Source: Clostridia bacterium
GTDB taxonomy: Bacteria; Bacillota; Peptococcia; Peptococcales; SKKY01
Reading direction: 5' to 3'
DNA length: 34,697 nucleotides
NCBI GenBank assembly: GCA_007123515.1
Contig: SKKY01000159.1
Coordinates: 1-34,697, forward strand
The notes beneath the pieces were generated by a model. The model was not told where the DNA came from. It was given only the letters and a program-made list of their open reading frames with translations, and ran no database searches. Both the position numbers and the translations under genes were made by a program. Shown one piece after another: positions 24,232 to 32,191 of the stretch (positions are counted from its first letter, which is position 1; the number at the start of each line of letters is the position of its first letter).

Positions 24232-26052
24232 ATGAGAATCGTTGTTTCAACATTGCTTGTCTGGACTATTTTTTTTACGATGAGTCTAAATCCAATAATC
24301 TATAACCAGAATCGCGAGGTGCCTATTGCCCGGGAAATAGTCTATGATCTTGTCGTGTATGGTGCAGACCCTGAAGGAATTGCTGCGGCTACAGTTGCCG
24401 GTGAACGAGGGCTCAGTGTATTAGTTATTGAAGAGAGATCCGATATTGGTGGGTTGATGACACTCGGTGGCCTAAACTTTATTGACATGAATTATGATTC
24501 TCAAAGGAACCTGGTAACCCGTGGTATTTTCAAAAGATTTTATGACAATGTAGGCGGAAATGCCTTTGAAATCGATAAGGCCCATGAAGTCTTTAAGACT
24601 TTTTTGCTTGATAGCAAAGCTGATCTGATGCTTAATACGGAAGTAACATACCTTACCCTAGAAAATAAAAGGATTAAGAATATTACGGTTAACCAAAACG
24701 GAGAACTGCACAAGATCGAGGCCTCTTATTTTATTGACGCTTCACCTGATGGTGTGCTAGCAGCCATGGCAGGCGTTCCTTATACGCTGTTTGGAGAAGA
24801 CATCCGAAAGCCTGACCGCCTGATGGGAGTGACACTTGTTTTTGCTCTTGATCAGGTTAACTGGAACCATGTTTTTGTGCATCTGAATACTAATCGTATT
24901 CAGGGGATCATAGCTAATGATGAACGAAAAATCTATGGAGCAGGATTCAGAACGGCCTGGGGATATCCGGATGAGGGGTATCGATATCAACCAAGGGACG
25001 AACAAATGCGTTTAAGGGGGTTAAATGCTGCCAGACAGAATGACGGAACGGTACTCATCAATGCGCTGCTCATCTTTGATGTCAACCCGCTTGATCCTGT
25101 AAGTAAGGCTCGTGCTTTTGACAGAGCAAAAAAAGAATTAGAACATGTCATTCCCTATATTCAAGAAAATTTTGCGGGCTTTAAAAATGCCCGTTTAGTC
25201 GGAACGGCTGATGATCTCTATGTCAGAGAATCAAGACATTTTTTAACAACCTATGTTCTTAGCATTGATGATGTGCTTGAGAATCGATCTTTTGACGATC
25301 AAATTGCGATAGGCAGTTATCCTGTTGACATTCAGCCTTCACAACCCGGAGACTGGGGAACCATTGTTGGGGACCCTGATAAGTACGGGATTCCTTATCG
25401 GTGTTTGCTTCCTGAAGATTTTGAAAATTTACTTCTGGCAGGTAAACACGCCGGATACTCTTCTTTAGCCGCAGGAAGTGCGAGAGTGATTCCGATTGGT
25501 ATGGTAACTGCTGAAGCAGCAGCTCTGGCAACAGTTTTAGCTGTTGAAAAAAATACTTCATTCCCGGAAATTGCAAATAATGATAATTATTTTTCTTTGC
25601 TTCAGGAGCAGATCATTGCTAACGATGGCTTTATTGAGACGTTTATCATTGAAAATCCTCTGGAAAGGTACACAGGATATGAACATATGAAAAACTTGCG
25701 TCGGATGGGCTTGGTTTTTGGGAGGTACCAAAACGAATACCATTTTGATCAGATTATTGATAAATGGACGTTTGACCGTATTTTCAGGGGTCTTTTGGAA
25801 TATCATAACAGAGCAGAAGATTTTGTAAGAATCGATCAATACCCGAATTATGGCAGCATTGCTAGACTTGTTTACCAGGTGGAACATGGATACGTTCCGG
25901 ACATACAAGACGCATATGATTTTGGCCTGGAACAAAAATTATTCAGAAATCTCGATTATTGGACAACAGAAAGAATCAATGCTCATCCGAATGTGGAAGA
26001 AATTTACATCTTTTTAAGCAATTTTAATGATTATTTATCAAAAAAGGATTAG
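24232..26052 (+). CDS. Signal-anchored FAD-dependent oxidoreductase (FAD_oxidored family)
   Basis: A 606-aa flavoprotein of the PF12831-type family. The FAD motif is 'YDLVVYGADPEGIAAATVAGERGLSVLVIEERSDIGGLMTLGG', followed by family blocks 'YFIDASPDGVLAAMAGVPYTLFGEDI' and 'ESRHFLTTYVLSIDDV', and a second FAD contact 'CLLPEDFENLLLAGKHAGYSSLAAGSARVIPIGMVTAEAAA'. The N-terminus 'MRIVVSTLLVWTIFFTMSLNPII' looks like a Sec signal peptide or membrane anchor, without a lipobox cysteine or twin arginines, so the enzyme may sit outside or be tethered to the membrane. ATG 24232 follows GAGGT (7 nt). The track start TTG 24229 is one codon earlier. The substrate is unknown. trxB follows 46 nt downstream. 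Confidence 0.82.
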   Translation: MRIVVSTLLVWTIFFTMSLNPIIYNQNREVPIAREIVYDLVVYGADPEGIAAATVAGERGLSVLVIEERSDIGGLMTLGGLNFIDMNYDSQRNLVTRGIFKRFYDNVGGNAFEIDKAHEVFKTFLLDSKADLMLNTEVTYLTLENKRIKNITVNQNGELHKIEASYFIDASPDGVLAAMAGVPYTLFGEDIRKPDRLMGVTLVFALDQVNWNHVFVHLNTNRIQGIIANDERKIYGAGFRTAWGYPDEGYRYQPRDEQMRLRGLNAARQNDGTVLINALLIFDVNPLDPVSKARAFDRAKKELEHVIPYIQENFAGFKNARLVGTADDLYVRESRHFLTTYVLSIDDVLENRSFDDQIAIGSYPVDIQPSQPGDWGTIVGDPDKYGIPYRCLLPEDFENLLLAGKHAGYSSLAAGSARVIPIGMVTAEAAALATVLAVEKNTSFPEIANNDNYFSLLQEQIIANDGFIETFIIENPLERYTGYEHMKNLRRMGLVFGRYQNEYHFDQIIDKWTFDRIFRGLLEYHNRAEDFVRIDQYPNYGSIARLVYQVEHGYVPDIQDAYDFGLEQKLFRNLDYWTTERINAHPNVEEIYIFLSNFNDYLSKKD

Positions 26053-26098
26053 AATAGAAGGAGAACCAAGCAATACGTTAAGAAAAGGTGTGTGAAAA

Positions 26099-27025
26099 AT
26101 GATTTATGACGTGATAATTATTGGTGCCGGACCAGCTGGAATGACCAGTGCCATTTATACAAAAAGAAGTGGACTTAATGTCCTGGTAATTGAACAGGGC
26201 ATGCCGGGAGGACAGGCCGCAACCACGCATGCTATTGAAAATTATCCAGGGTTTAAGGAGCCGATTTCAGGACCGGACTTAATGTTGAATTTTTTTGAAC
26301 AGATGATGAGTTTTGGTGTAGAAATGGTGACAAAGCGTGTTGAAAAAATCAACATTTCAGAACCGGTGAAAGAGGTTGTGACATCGGATGCCACATATCA
26401 GGCAAAAGCGTTAATTCTTGCCTCCGGAGCTCAGCCGAGATTACTAGGTGCTGAGGGAGAGGGCAAGTACCGTGGTAAAGGAGTTTCGTACTGTGCTACT
26501 TGTGATGGTTTTTTCTTTAAAGATAAAGATGTGGTGGTTGTCGGTGGTGGCGATTCGGCTCTGGAGGAGTCGCTATATCTAAGCAAGATCTGTAAATCGG
26601 TTACGATCATCCATCGACGCGAAACCTTCCGTGGTGCTAAAATTTTGCAGGATAGGGTCTATGCTGCTGAAAACATTACAGTTATGATGGATTACATGGT
26701 TGAAGAAATTGCCGGAACAGAAGATAAGGTGACGGCGTTGCAGATTAAGCATGTAAATACAGAGGAAGCTTCTTCTCTTGCTACAGATGGTGTCTTTATC
26801 TTTGTTGGATATTTACCTAATGCCGACTATATAGTACCGGAAAACGGTTTGCTTCAAGATGGCCTGGGGTACATCGGAACAGATGAAACTTTGATGACAG
26901 ATCAGCCCGGTGTTTTTGTTGCAGGTGATTTGCGTGTGAAAACACTGCGACAGGTAACCACAGCTGTTGGCGACGGTGCTCTTGTTAATGTGGCTGTTGA
27001 ACGTTATTTATCGGAGGTGAACTAA
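26099..27025 (+). CDS. trxB: Thioredoxin-disulfide reductase
   Basis: A 308-aa low-molecular-weight thioredoxin reductase: FAD motif 'DVIIIGAGPAGMTSAIYTKRSGLNVLVIE', redox-active 'YCATCDGFFFKDKDVVVVGGGDSALEE' (CxxC followed by the NADPH-binding GGGxS), and C-terminal 'GVFVAGDLRVKTLRQVTTAVGDGALV'. It keeps thioredoxin reduced in the cytoplasm. In clostridia some homologues accept reduced ferredoxin instead of NADPH; here the intact nucleotide motif favours NAD(P)H. ATG behind AAAGGTGTG. A small membrane peptide gene starts 1 nt after the stop, and its SD lies within the last codons of trxB. Confidence 0.95.
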   Translation: MIYDVIIIGAGPAGMTSAIYTKRSGLNVLVIEQGMPGGQAATTHAIENYPGFKEPISGPDLMLNFFEQMMSFGVEMVTKRVEKINISEPVKEVVTSDATYQAKALILASGAQPRLLGAEGEGKYRGKGVSYCATCDGFFFKDKDVVVVGGGDSALEESLYLSKICKSVTIIHRRETFRGAKILQDRVYAAENITVMMDYMVEEIAGTEDKVTALQIKHVNTEEASSLATDGVFIFVGYLPNADYIVPENGLLQDGLGYIGTDETLMTDQPGVFVAGDLRVKTLRQVTTAVGDGALVNVAVERYLSEVN

Positions 27026-27026
27026 G

Positions 27027-27143
27027 ATGGGAATAAGAAATCGTTCTAAAGGTCAGCGGATTTTTCTGATCACCTTAGTTGTGATATTATGCATCGGTTT
27101 AATACTACCTTCGTTTGCTGCTTTGCTGGCAGCGATTGTATAG
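27027..27143 (+). CDS. 38-residue single-span membrane peptide (unrecognised)
   Basis: This small ORF is too short for the track. It encodes MGIRNRSKGQRIFLITLVVI followed by LCIGLILPSFAALLAAIV: a basic head of about 11 residues and one hydrophobic span. An ideal SD (CGGAGGTGA) lies 7 nt before its ATG, inside the end of trxB. Its stop is 12 nt before the metallo-hydrolase gene. The SD, spacing and positive-inside layout make it a credible gene. I do not recognise the family. It may anchor or regulate a neighbour, but there is no direct evidence. Confidence 0.72.
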   Translation: MGIRNRSKGQRIFLITLVVILCIGLILPSFAALLAAIV

Positions 27144-27155
27144 AAAGAGGAATCC

Positions 27156-27947
27156 ATGAAATTTTGTTCAATTGCAAGCGGATCAAGCGGAAATTGTTAC
27201 TATCTTGAAATAGAAGAGCAGAAATATTTGGTAGATGCCGGTATTTCTTTTAAAAGAATTAGAGAAGGCCTGGCGGGTATTAACGTAGACATTGCGGATA
27301 TCGCCGGGCTCTTTGTTACGCATGAACATACAGACCATGTCAGTGCCCTGCCGATGATCTTAAAAAAAACACAGATCCCGATTTTTTCTTCAACGGGAAC
27401 GTTAAGGGCCCTGCAGGGAAAATTTGAAGGACTTAGTACAACCAGACTTCATGATCTGTCAGTTGTTAATCCATTAGTAAGTGGTGATACGATGGTGACG
27501 TCCTTTAATGTCTACCACGATGCAGCCAATCCGATTGGTTTCGTTTTTGAATCAAGGCAAGCGAATAAAAAGGTAGGCATCGTCACAGATACCGGAAAGA
27601 TAGACCCAGAGATAACCGAAAAAATTCATGGGGTGAATCTTTTAGTTGTAGAAGCTAATTATGATGAACATACATTAAAAAATGGAGATTATCCGGCATT
27701 TTTAAAAAGAAGGATATTATCTTCTGATGGACATTTGTCAAATCTGGCAGCCGCTAAAATCCTTCATGATATCTGTCATGAAAGATTATCACATGTTTTT
27801 TTAGGGCACCTTAGTAAAGAAAACAATCTGCCTTTTATAGCGAAAGATGCGGTCTGTCAGTTCTTAGAAGATTTCAGTAAAGAGATTACCTTTGAGCTCG
27901 ACTGTTTATCCAGAAATATGCCAGGAGAACTGATAGTCGTAAAGTGA
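27156..27947 (+). CDS. MBL-fold metallo-hydrolase, WalJ/YycJ-like
   Basis: A 263-aa metallo-beta-lactamase-fold protein. The start 'MKFCSIASGSSGNCYYLE' and the metal motif 'THEHTDHVSALPMILK' (HxHxDH) are characteristic of YycJ/WalJ, a DNA exonuclease-like protein linked to mismatch repair and cell-division coordination in Bacillus. Other metal or active-site pieces: 'YHDAANPIGFVF', 'VTDTGKI', 'EANYDE' and 'HLSNLAAAKIL...FLGHLSKENN'. Here it is not next to walKR but downstream of trxB and the small membrane peptide. The SD AGAGGAA precedes the ATG. Confidence 0.9.
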   Translation: MKFCSIASGSSGNCYYLEIEEQKYLVDAGISFKRIREGLAGINVDIADIAGLFVTHEHTDHVSALPMILKKTQIPIFSSTGTLRALQGKFEGLSTTRLHDLSVVNPLVSGDTMVTSFNVYHDAANPIGFVFESRQANKKVGIVTDTGKIDPEITEKIHGVNLLVVEANYDEHTLKNGDYPAFLKRRILSSDGHLSNLAAAKILHDICHERLSHVFLGHLSKENNLPFIAKDAVCQFLEDFSKEITFELDCLSRNMPGELIVVK

Positions 27948-27951
27948 CATA

Positions 27952-27976
27952 CCCCCACCACTTATAGAAGTGGGGG
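27952..27976 (+). other. CCCCCAC...GTGGGGG hairpin, possible terminator or IS200/IS605 end relic
   Basis: Stem CCCCCAC / GTGGGGG with an 11-nt loop directly after the metallo-hydrolase stop, followed by CTTCTTGTTT. The form 'CCCCCACCACTTATAGAAGTGGGGGCTTC' is reminiscent of the right-end hairpins of IS605/TnpB elements. No transposase is next to it, so a solo remnant or simple terminator is equally possible. Confidence 0.4.
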
Positions 27977-28057
27977 CTTCTTGTTTCAATGACTACCGCC
28001 TCATTAGCTGCTGAAATAAAAAAAGTTGGAAAATGTATTTAAAAAACAAAAAAAGCA

Positions 28058-28114
28058 TTGACAAACAGGATAAACAGCGTATAATATTCATTATTATTCA
28101 TGTTGTTGAATATT
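28058..28114 (+). promoter_or_regulatory. Strong promoter with inverted repeat, upstream of acetyltransferase
   Basis: TTGACA (28058-28063), a 16-nt spacer and TATAAT (28080-28085). An 8-bp inverted repeat AATATTCA (28083-28090) / TGAATATT (28107-28114) begins inside the -10 box and could be a repressor operator. Confidence 0.65.
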
Positions 28115-28132
28115 TATTCAGGAGTGTTGTTT

Positions 28133-28660
28133 ATGCTTTATTCAGTAAGACATGCAACGGAAAAAGATGTTCCGTTTATTACAGAAATTTTCAATCAGGG
28201 TATTGAAGACGGAGTTGCCACGTTGGAAACCAGAGTTCAGAAAGATGAAGACATTCATAATTGGCTCACTAACAGAGATCCAAGATATGTTGTTATCGTG
28301 GTGCTTAATAATATAAATGAAATCTGCGGATATGCTTCGTTAAATAAATTTAACTTTAAAAGTGCTTATACAGGAGTAGCTGATATTTCCATTTATATAA
28401 AAAGATCTTCAAGAGGACAGGGTGTTGGCAAAATACTCTTAGACGGTTTATATGAAGCGGCAAAAAAAGAAGGTTTCTACAAGTTGGTTCTTAATGTTAT
28501 CAGCAAAAACAAAGCAGCGATTAAGTTTTATGAAAAGATGGGTTATTCCTATGTCGGAGTCTATAAAAATCAGGGAATGCTTCATGGTGAGTGGGTCGAT
28601 ATGATGATTATGGAGAAATTTTTAGCCGAAGGACTTAGCGACCAGGAATGTGCAGGATAA
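28133..28660 (+). CDS. GNAT N-acetyltransferase, ArsN1/phosphinothricin acetyltransferase-like
   Basis: A 175-aa GNAT enzyme. 'RHATEKDVPFITEIFNQGIEDGVATLETR', 'GYASLNKFNFKSAYTGVADISIYI', the acetyl-CoA loop 'RSSRGQGVGKILL' and the end 'YEKMGYSYVGVYKNQGMLHGEWVDMMIMEK' match the phosphinothricin/arsinothricin N-acetyltransferase (PAT/ArsN1) group. This would acetylate an amino group of an amino-acid-like toxin, but many members are generic amino-acid acetylases. ATG 28133 follows AGGAGTG and replaces the track start (28100). It has its own near-consensus promoter and terminator-like palindrome, so it is a single-gene unit. No arsenic genes are nearby. Confidence 0.82.
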   Translation: MLYSVRHATEKDVPFITEIFNQGIEDGVATLETRVQKDEDIHNWLTNRDPRYVVIVVLNNINEICGYASLNKFNFKSAYTGVADISIYIKRSSRGQGVGKILLDGLYEAAKKEGFYKLVLNVISKNKAAIKFYEKMGYSYVGVYKNQGMLHGEWVDMMIMEKFLAEGLSDQECAG

Positions 28661-28686
28661 TTTAAATAAATAAGATAAAGAGAGCA

Positions 28687-28741
28687 AAACCATAAGAGAC
28701 GTTTCTAACCGGTACACTGGTGGGAACGTCTCTTATGGTTT
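28687..28741. terminator. Large palindrome after acetyltransferase gene, related to REP-like repeat
   Basis: A long hairpin AAACCATAAGAGACGTT / AACGTCTCTTATGGTTT with an inner CCGGTACACTGG-like centre, followed by TTTATTTATA. The middle (GAGACGTTTCT...CCGGTACACTGG...GGGAACGTCTC) resembles the GGGACGTTTCC...GGTATACC...GGAAACGTCCC core of the 69-bp repeats. It probably doubles as a bidirectional terminator. Confidence 0.7.
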
Positions 28742-28825
28742 TTATTTATAGCGATATTTGGACGAATGCGGTTATAAAAGGCTTTAAGGATTGACAATCC
28801 CACAGCTTTAGTTATCTTGACTAGA

Positions 28826-28862
28826 AAAGAGGGAGCCTTCTATTTCAAGGGGCTCCCTCTTT
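28826..28862. terminator. Bidirectional terminator between convergent genes
   Basis: A perfect 12-bp stem AAAGAGGGAGCC / GGCTCCCTCTTT with a 13-nt loop. Read on the minus strand it ends in CTCTTTTCT, so it could terminate the lipoprotein gene. The gene-less stretch 28661-28957 holds this and the previous palindrome and nothing else I can recognise. Confidence 0.75.
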
Positions 28863-28957
28863 ATATACATATACACAAAGTATAAACATGTTTAATTTTT
28901 GATGATCTGTGACGCATAAATCAGATACTACGCACATAAGTGTTTTTAAACATTATC

Positions 28958-30235
28958 TCAAGTTTGAACTGCCGATTTAATTTTCAACTCCTCTGTTTCA
29001 ATACAAAATAACCATTCAATTTTCTCCAATTCGGATTCTTTACTATCTTCCCAGTTAGCGTTAGTAAAAGCAGTTATAAATTTAAGGGTACTCCCATCAT
29101 CTGACCAGGACATATCTTTGTATTTCAGCATAGGTTCTCGAGAGTGAAGTATATTAAAACCTTCCTGTTCTAAAACGGTATTCAGCTTTTCCACATCAAG
29201 GGTAACCACATTTTCCTTTTGTTTTAGGTTATCTATATGCAACCAACTTCTTGGGCCATCTTCAGTAGAGATATAGGCAATATTTTCTTCGTCAGGAGAC
29301 CATTTTTTCTCCATTGCTAAGTCTCCCCACCCAATATTGGTAAAATTAACTTCATTATCGTTTAAGTCAATTATACCAAAAGCACCTATACGGAAAGGAC
29401 AAGCACCATAATTGTCTAAATCAAAAGCAATTTTATCTTCTGTAGGGGATATTTTCATAGCTCCAATGCCGTTAAAATAGTGAGGGGTTGGTGCTTCAGG
29501 ATTATCACCTAAGTATCCTTCTACTCCCTGGTACTCTAAAATAGTAGAACAAATAATTTTGCTCCAGTCTTCTTCCAAAACACTATACAGGTCCTCAATA
29601 CTAAATAATCTCTTGCCGTTATAGTACCACTTGATATTGGCCTTCTCCAGTCGCTCTGATAATTCAGGGGCTTTTTCATCAAGCTGACGAATGATGATCG
29701 TCTCTTCTAATTCGACCAATTCTTCTTCCACAACTAAGCGGTTAAAAGCCTTTATTGGAGGGCCCCGTCTTTCCCTCTCCAACTCCTTTCCCAGGTCCAA
29801 GATTCCTCCATCAATTTTGTCTTCTTCTCCTTTAACCAGTATCTGTTCCAGCTCTTCTGGTATATCACGGTCAAGCTCATGCTCGGCTGTTTGCTCCTCA
29901 AAAACAGCCATTAGATTTTTATCTTCAATTATTTCCAGCTTATGTCTTTTATCTGTGCTTAACTGATCCCCTTCTTTTTCCCATGCAACAAACTCGTAGC
30001 CTTCTTTGGGAGTGGCTTCTACTGTTATCTCTTCCCCTTCTTCATAAATGCCTTCTCCTATTATTTCGCCAACATCCTCAGGATCAGCTTGTACCTCTAC
30101 TTTGTATTCATTTACTTCATCTTGTTTATCCTGCTCATCCTCTGCTTTTTCCTCTGAAGCACATCCTGTAATAAAAATTGTTAAAGCTGTTAAGCTTATT
30201 ACTATCACTAAATAAGCTGATTTTCTTACTGGCAC
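28958..30235 (-). CDS. Lipoprotein with bacterial repeat domain and propeller-like C-terminus
   Basis: A 425-aa predicted lipoprotein. The signal peptide ends in the lipobox 'ITGCA' (Cys about 25), followed by a Glu/Asp-rich linker and an InlB-type/'divergent bacterial repeat' domain ('VEVQADPEDVGEIIGEGIYEEGEEITVEATPKEGYEFVAWEKEGDQL...LMAVFEEQ'). The rest contains short beta-rich blocks ('GIGAMKISPTEDKIAFDL', 'KKWSPDEENIAYISTEDGP', 'YKDMSWSDDGSTLKFITAF') like TolB/WD40-type propeller blades. GTG start behind GAGAGGTGG. It lies downstream of tnpC in the same direction, the position where Tn554-type transposons carry passenger genes. The function is unknown; surface binding or sensing is a guess from the domains. 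Confidence 0.82.
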   Translation of the reverse strand: MPVRKSAYLVIVISLTALTIFITGCASEEKAEDEQDKQDEVNEYKVEVQADPEDVGEIIGEGIYEEGEEITVEATPKEGYEFVAWEKEGDQLSTDKRHKLEIIEDKNLMAVFEEQTAEHELDRDIPEELEQILVKGEEDKIDGGILDLGKELERERRGPPIKAFNRLVVEEELVELEETIIIRQLDEKAPELSERLEKANIKWYYNGKRLFSIEDLYSVLEEDWSKIICSTILEYQGVEGYLGDNPEAPTPHYFNGIGAMKISPTEDKIAFDLDNYGACPFRIGAFGIIDLNDNEVNFTNIGWGDLAMEKKWSPDEENIAYISTEDGPRSWLHIDNLKQKENVVTLDVEKLNTVLEQEGFNILHSREPMLKYKDMSWSDDGSTLKFITAFTNANWEDSKESELEKIEWLFCIETEELKIKSAVQT

Positions 30236-30356
30236 TTTACCACCTCTCTCTAATAAATTTTAAAATGATATGTCCTGTTGAAGAGGAACATAATATATCA
30301 AATGCGTATTAAATGGGTTCTTTTTAAAAGCATTCTTCCCTGCTTTTAAAATCAAA

Positions 30357-30740
30357 TTAAGTTAGTGAATCGTAAAATTTGCCACGCAACTTTTGCAGCT
30401 CTTCTTTAAGACGTTTATTCTCATCTTCTAGTTCTTTTATCTTTTTATTTTTTGCAGCAATTACAGCATCCTTGCTGGCATCAGTCATTTCTCTTTTAAC
30501 CTGCCTAGCAGAAGGAAGCCCTTCCTGCTGTTTCCGCAAATTTTCGATACGCTGACGAATTTCCTGGTTGGTGTAGAGATAAGCTTTGCTTACACTAGCT
30601 TCTTCGGCTACACTGTTAAAATTGATTCTATCTTTGTTCTTGACCAGGCGCTGGATGGCTTCATCAACTTTTTTGGCAGTTTGGGCTTTTCTGTGTTCGG
30701 CATGTCTTTTTAGACCTTCTGTGTTACGCTTGTGGGACAT
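30357..30740 (-). CDS. tnpC: Tn554-type TnpC accessory protein (DUF6262-like)
   Basis: A 127-aa basic protein. An N-terminal helix-turn-helix-like part ('RINFNSVAEEASVSKAYLYTNQEIRQRIENLRKQ') is followed by a C-terminal coiled coil ('KNKKIKELEDENKRLKEELQKLRGKF'). This matches TnpC/DUF6262 proteins that accompany the two tyrosine recombinases of Tn554-like transposons (Tn554 TnpC is about 125 aa). ATG 30740 has the SD GAGAGGAG about 8 nt upstream; the track start (30758) is 6 codons earlier. The reading frame looks intact although its partners are damaged. Confidence 0.82.
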   Translation of the reverse strand: MSHKRNTEGLKRHAEHRKAQTAKKVDEAIQRLVKNKDRINFNSVAEEASVSKAYLYTNQEIRQRIENLRKQQEGLPSARQVKREMTDASKDAVIAAKNKKIKELEDENKRLKEELQKLRGKFYDSLT

Positions 30741-30775
30741 TTTGACGCTCCTCTCCAACGTACTCCCTTCTTTTT

Positions 30776-31768
30776 TTACCAGCTATGTGGTGGGCTTTGC
30801 CTTCTTTCAAGCAAAAGATCGAAGTGGCTGTGCCTGAACATATGAGAGGTTACATGTAGATCCGTTTTTGCCCTGAGCCTGCGGAAAAGGCTCATAACAT
30901 CTTCGTATTCCAGTGGCTGATATTTCTTGTCTCCCGATATTTTGATTAGCACATAGTTAGTGTCTACTTCATCGGTGTGATACTCCGCTATGTAATCAAA
31001 GAAAAGGTTGATTAGATCGGCTGAAACATCTACAGTGCGAGGACTGCATACGGTCTTGATTTCAGCAAGGTTGGGCAGTTCCCCCCGATCCTGCAGATGT
31101 ATTTTTTGAGCATCGGGTTCAACATCTTCTAACCATAAGGACAGCGCCTCCGAAATCCTAAAGCCCGTTTCCCAGAGTAAATTTATTAAGAACTTGTCCC
31201 TTAGGTTCTTGCAGGCGTTTAATAATTTTTCTACCTGTTCCTTGCTTAAGGTAGCAACATTTCTTTTGGGTTCTTGCAGTTTTAAGATTTTTGCTGTAAT
31301 AGGCTTGTCCTTATTGATGTGGTGAAGAAACCCCTTAAAACTTCTCCTGCTTCCTGAAACGGTTTTTTTAAGCTTCTCCGACAGTTGGATACTGTAGTCT
31401 TCATGCCTCATTAAGTAATCGTAAAAGTTAAGGACAGTAGATATTATCGTGTTTATCGTAGCTGGACTCCGTTTAGATTGAACGGGTTTTACAGGGGTAA
31501 TTTTGGAGCTGCTGTAAGGGTTTTTTAGCCACCTCACAAATGAAGCCATATCATCTATGCCAACTTCCCGATAGTCCAGCCCTTCTTGATTTAAAAACTC
31601 AAAAAACAGCTTCAAATGCTGGCAGTAACAGCGGAGGCTGTTTCTCGCTGCCTCACTGTTGTCTTTAAACTTAATATATTTCATCACTGGAATAACTGGC
31701 TTTCCTTCTTCATCTACCAGCATGTATCTAGTTCTGTCATCTGCTGTAGCAACAGTCACCACTTTCAA
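30776..31768 (-). pseudogene. tnpA: Truncated Tn554-type TnpA tyrosine recombinase
   Basis: A 330-aa N-terminal and partial catalytic portion of a Tn554 TnpA-like integrase. The SAM-like core-binding part and the first half of the catalytic domain are recognisable: 'LLWETGFRISEALSLWLEDVE' contains the first catalytic Arg and 'HVTSHMFRHSHF' the HxxR box. Right after this the normal sequence stops: 'DLLLERRQSPPHSW' replaces the expected second His and the nucleophilic Tyr region, so it should be inactive. Tn554 TnpA is about 361 aa. The tnpB gene that should follow is absent; only about 35 nt separate this stop from the tnpC start. A TTG start is given, and GTG 31762 is an alternative. Confidence 0.82.
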
Positions 31769-31801
31769 TTCCCTTCACCACCAAGACAGGAAGATTAAGT
31801 A

Positions 31802-32190
31802 TATTCATACTATACTACACATACTATATATTTATAATACTTATATGTATATTATTAAGTAAAAATATAGAGGGATAAATCTTCTTGTAATACGTAGAAG
31901 ACTATCCCTCTAACTAGTACAGATAACTAAAGCAATGGGATTCTTGAGTGATTAAACGCCATTCTGTTTCCAGTAGACAAGTATAACCTCAAGCTAAGGG
32001 CATGCGCATGCCATTGTCCTTCCTAAGACAGTACATGTAGTATCTTAGGCTGATAGACTTTTATCATCTTTTCCCATAGATGGAATGGTCTTATTTTCTA
32101 AGATAAAAATCAAGTTCAGGCTTGATATTTCCTGCAATGAAACCATTTTTACAGATCATTTTGGCGTAGCCTTTTTTTCCAACCGAGTGT
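31802..32190. other. Gene-less palindrome-rich stretch upstream of the Tn554-like relic
   Basis: About 390 nt without a credible gene. It contains an AT-rich start (many TATA/ATAC runs), an inverted repeat TAGAGGGATA / TATCCCTCTA with inner TCTTCT/AGAAGA (31868-31912), a perfect 14-bp palindrome GGCATGCGCATGCC (31999-32012), and a hairpin CCTAAGA / TCTTAGG (32022-32049). One of these may mark the transposon end. I could not define an attachment site. Confidence 0.5.
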
Positions 32191-32191
32191 C

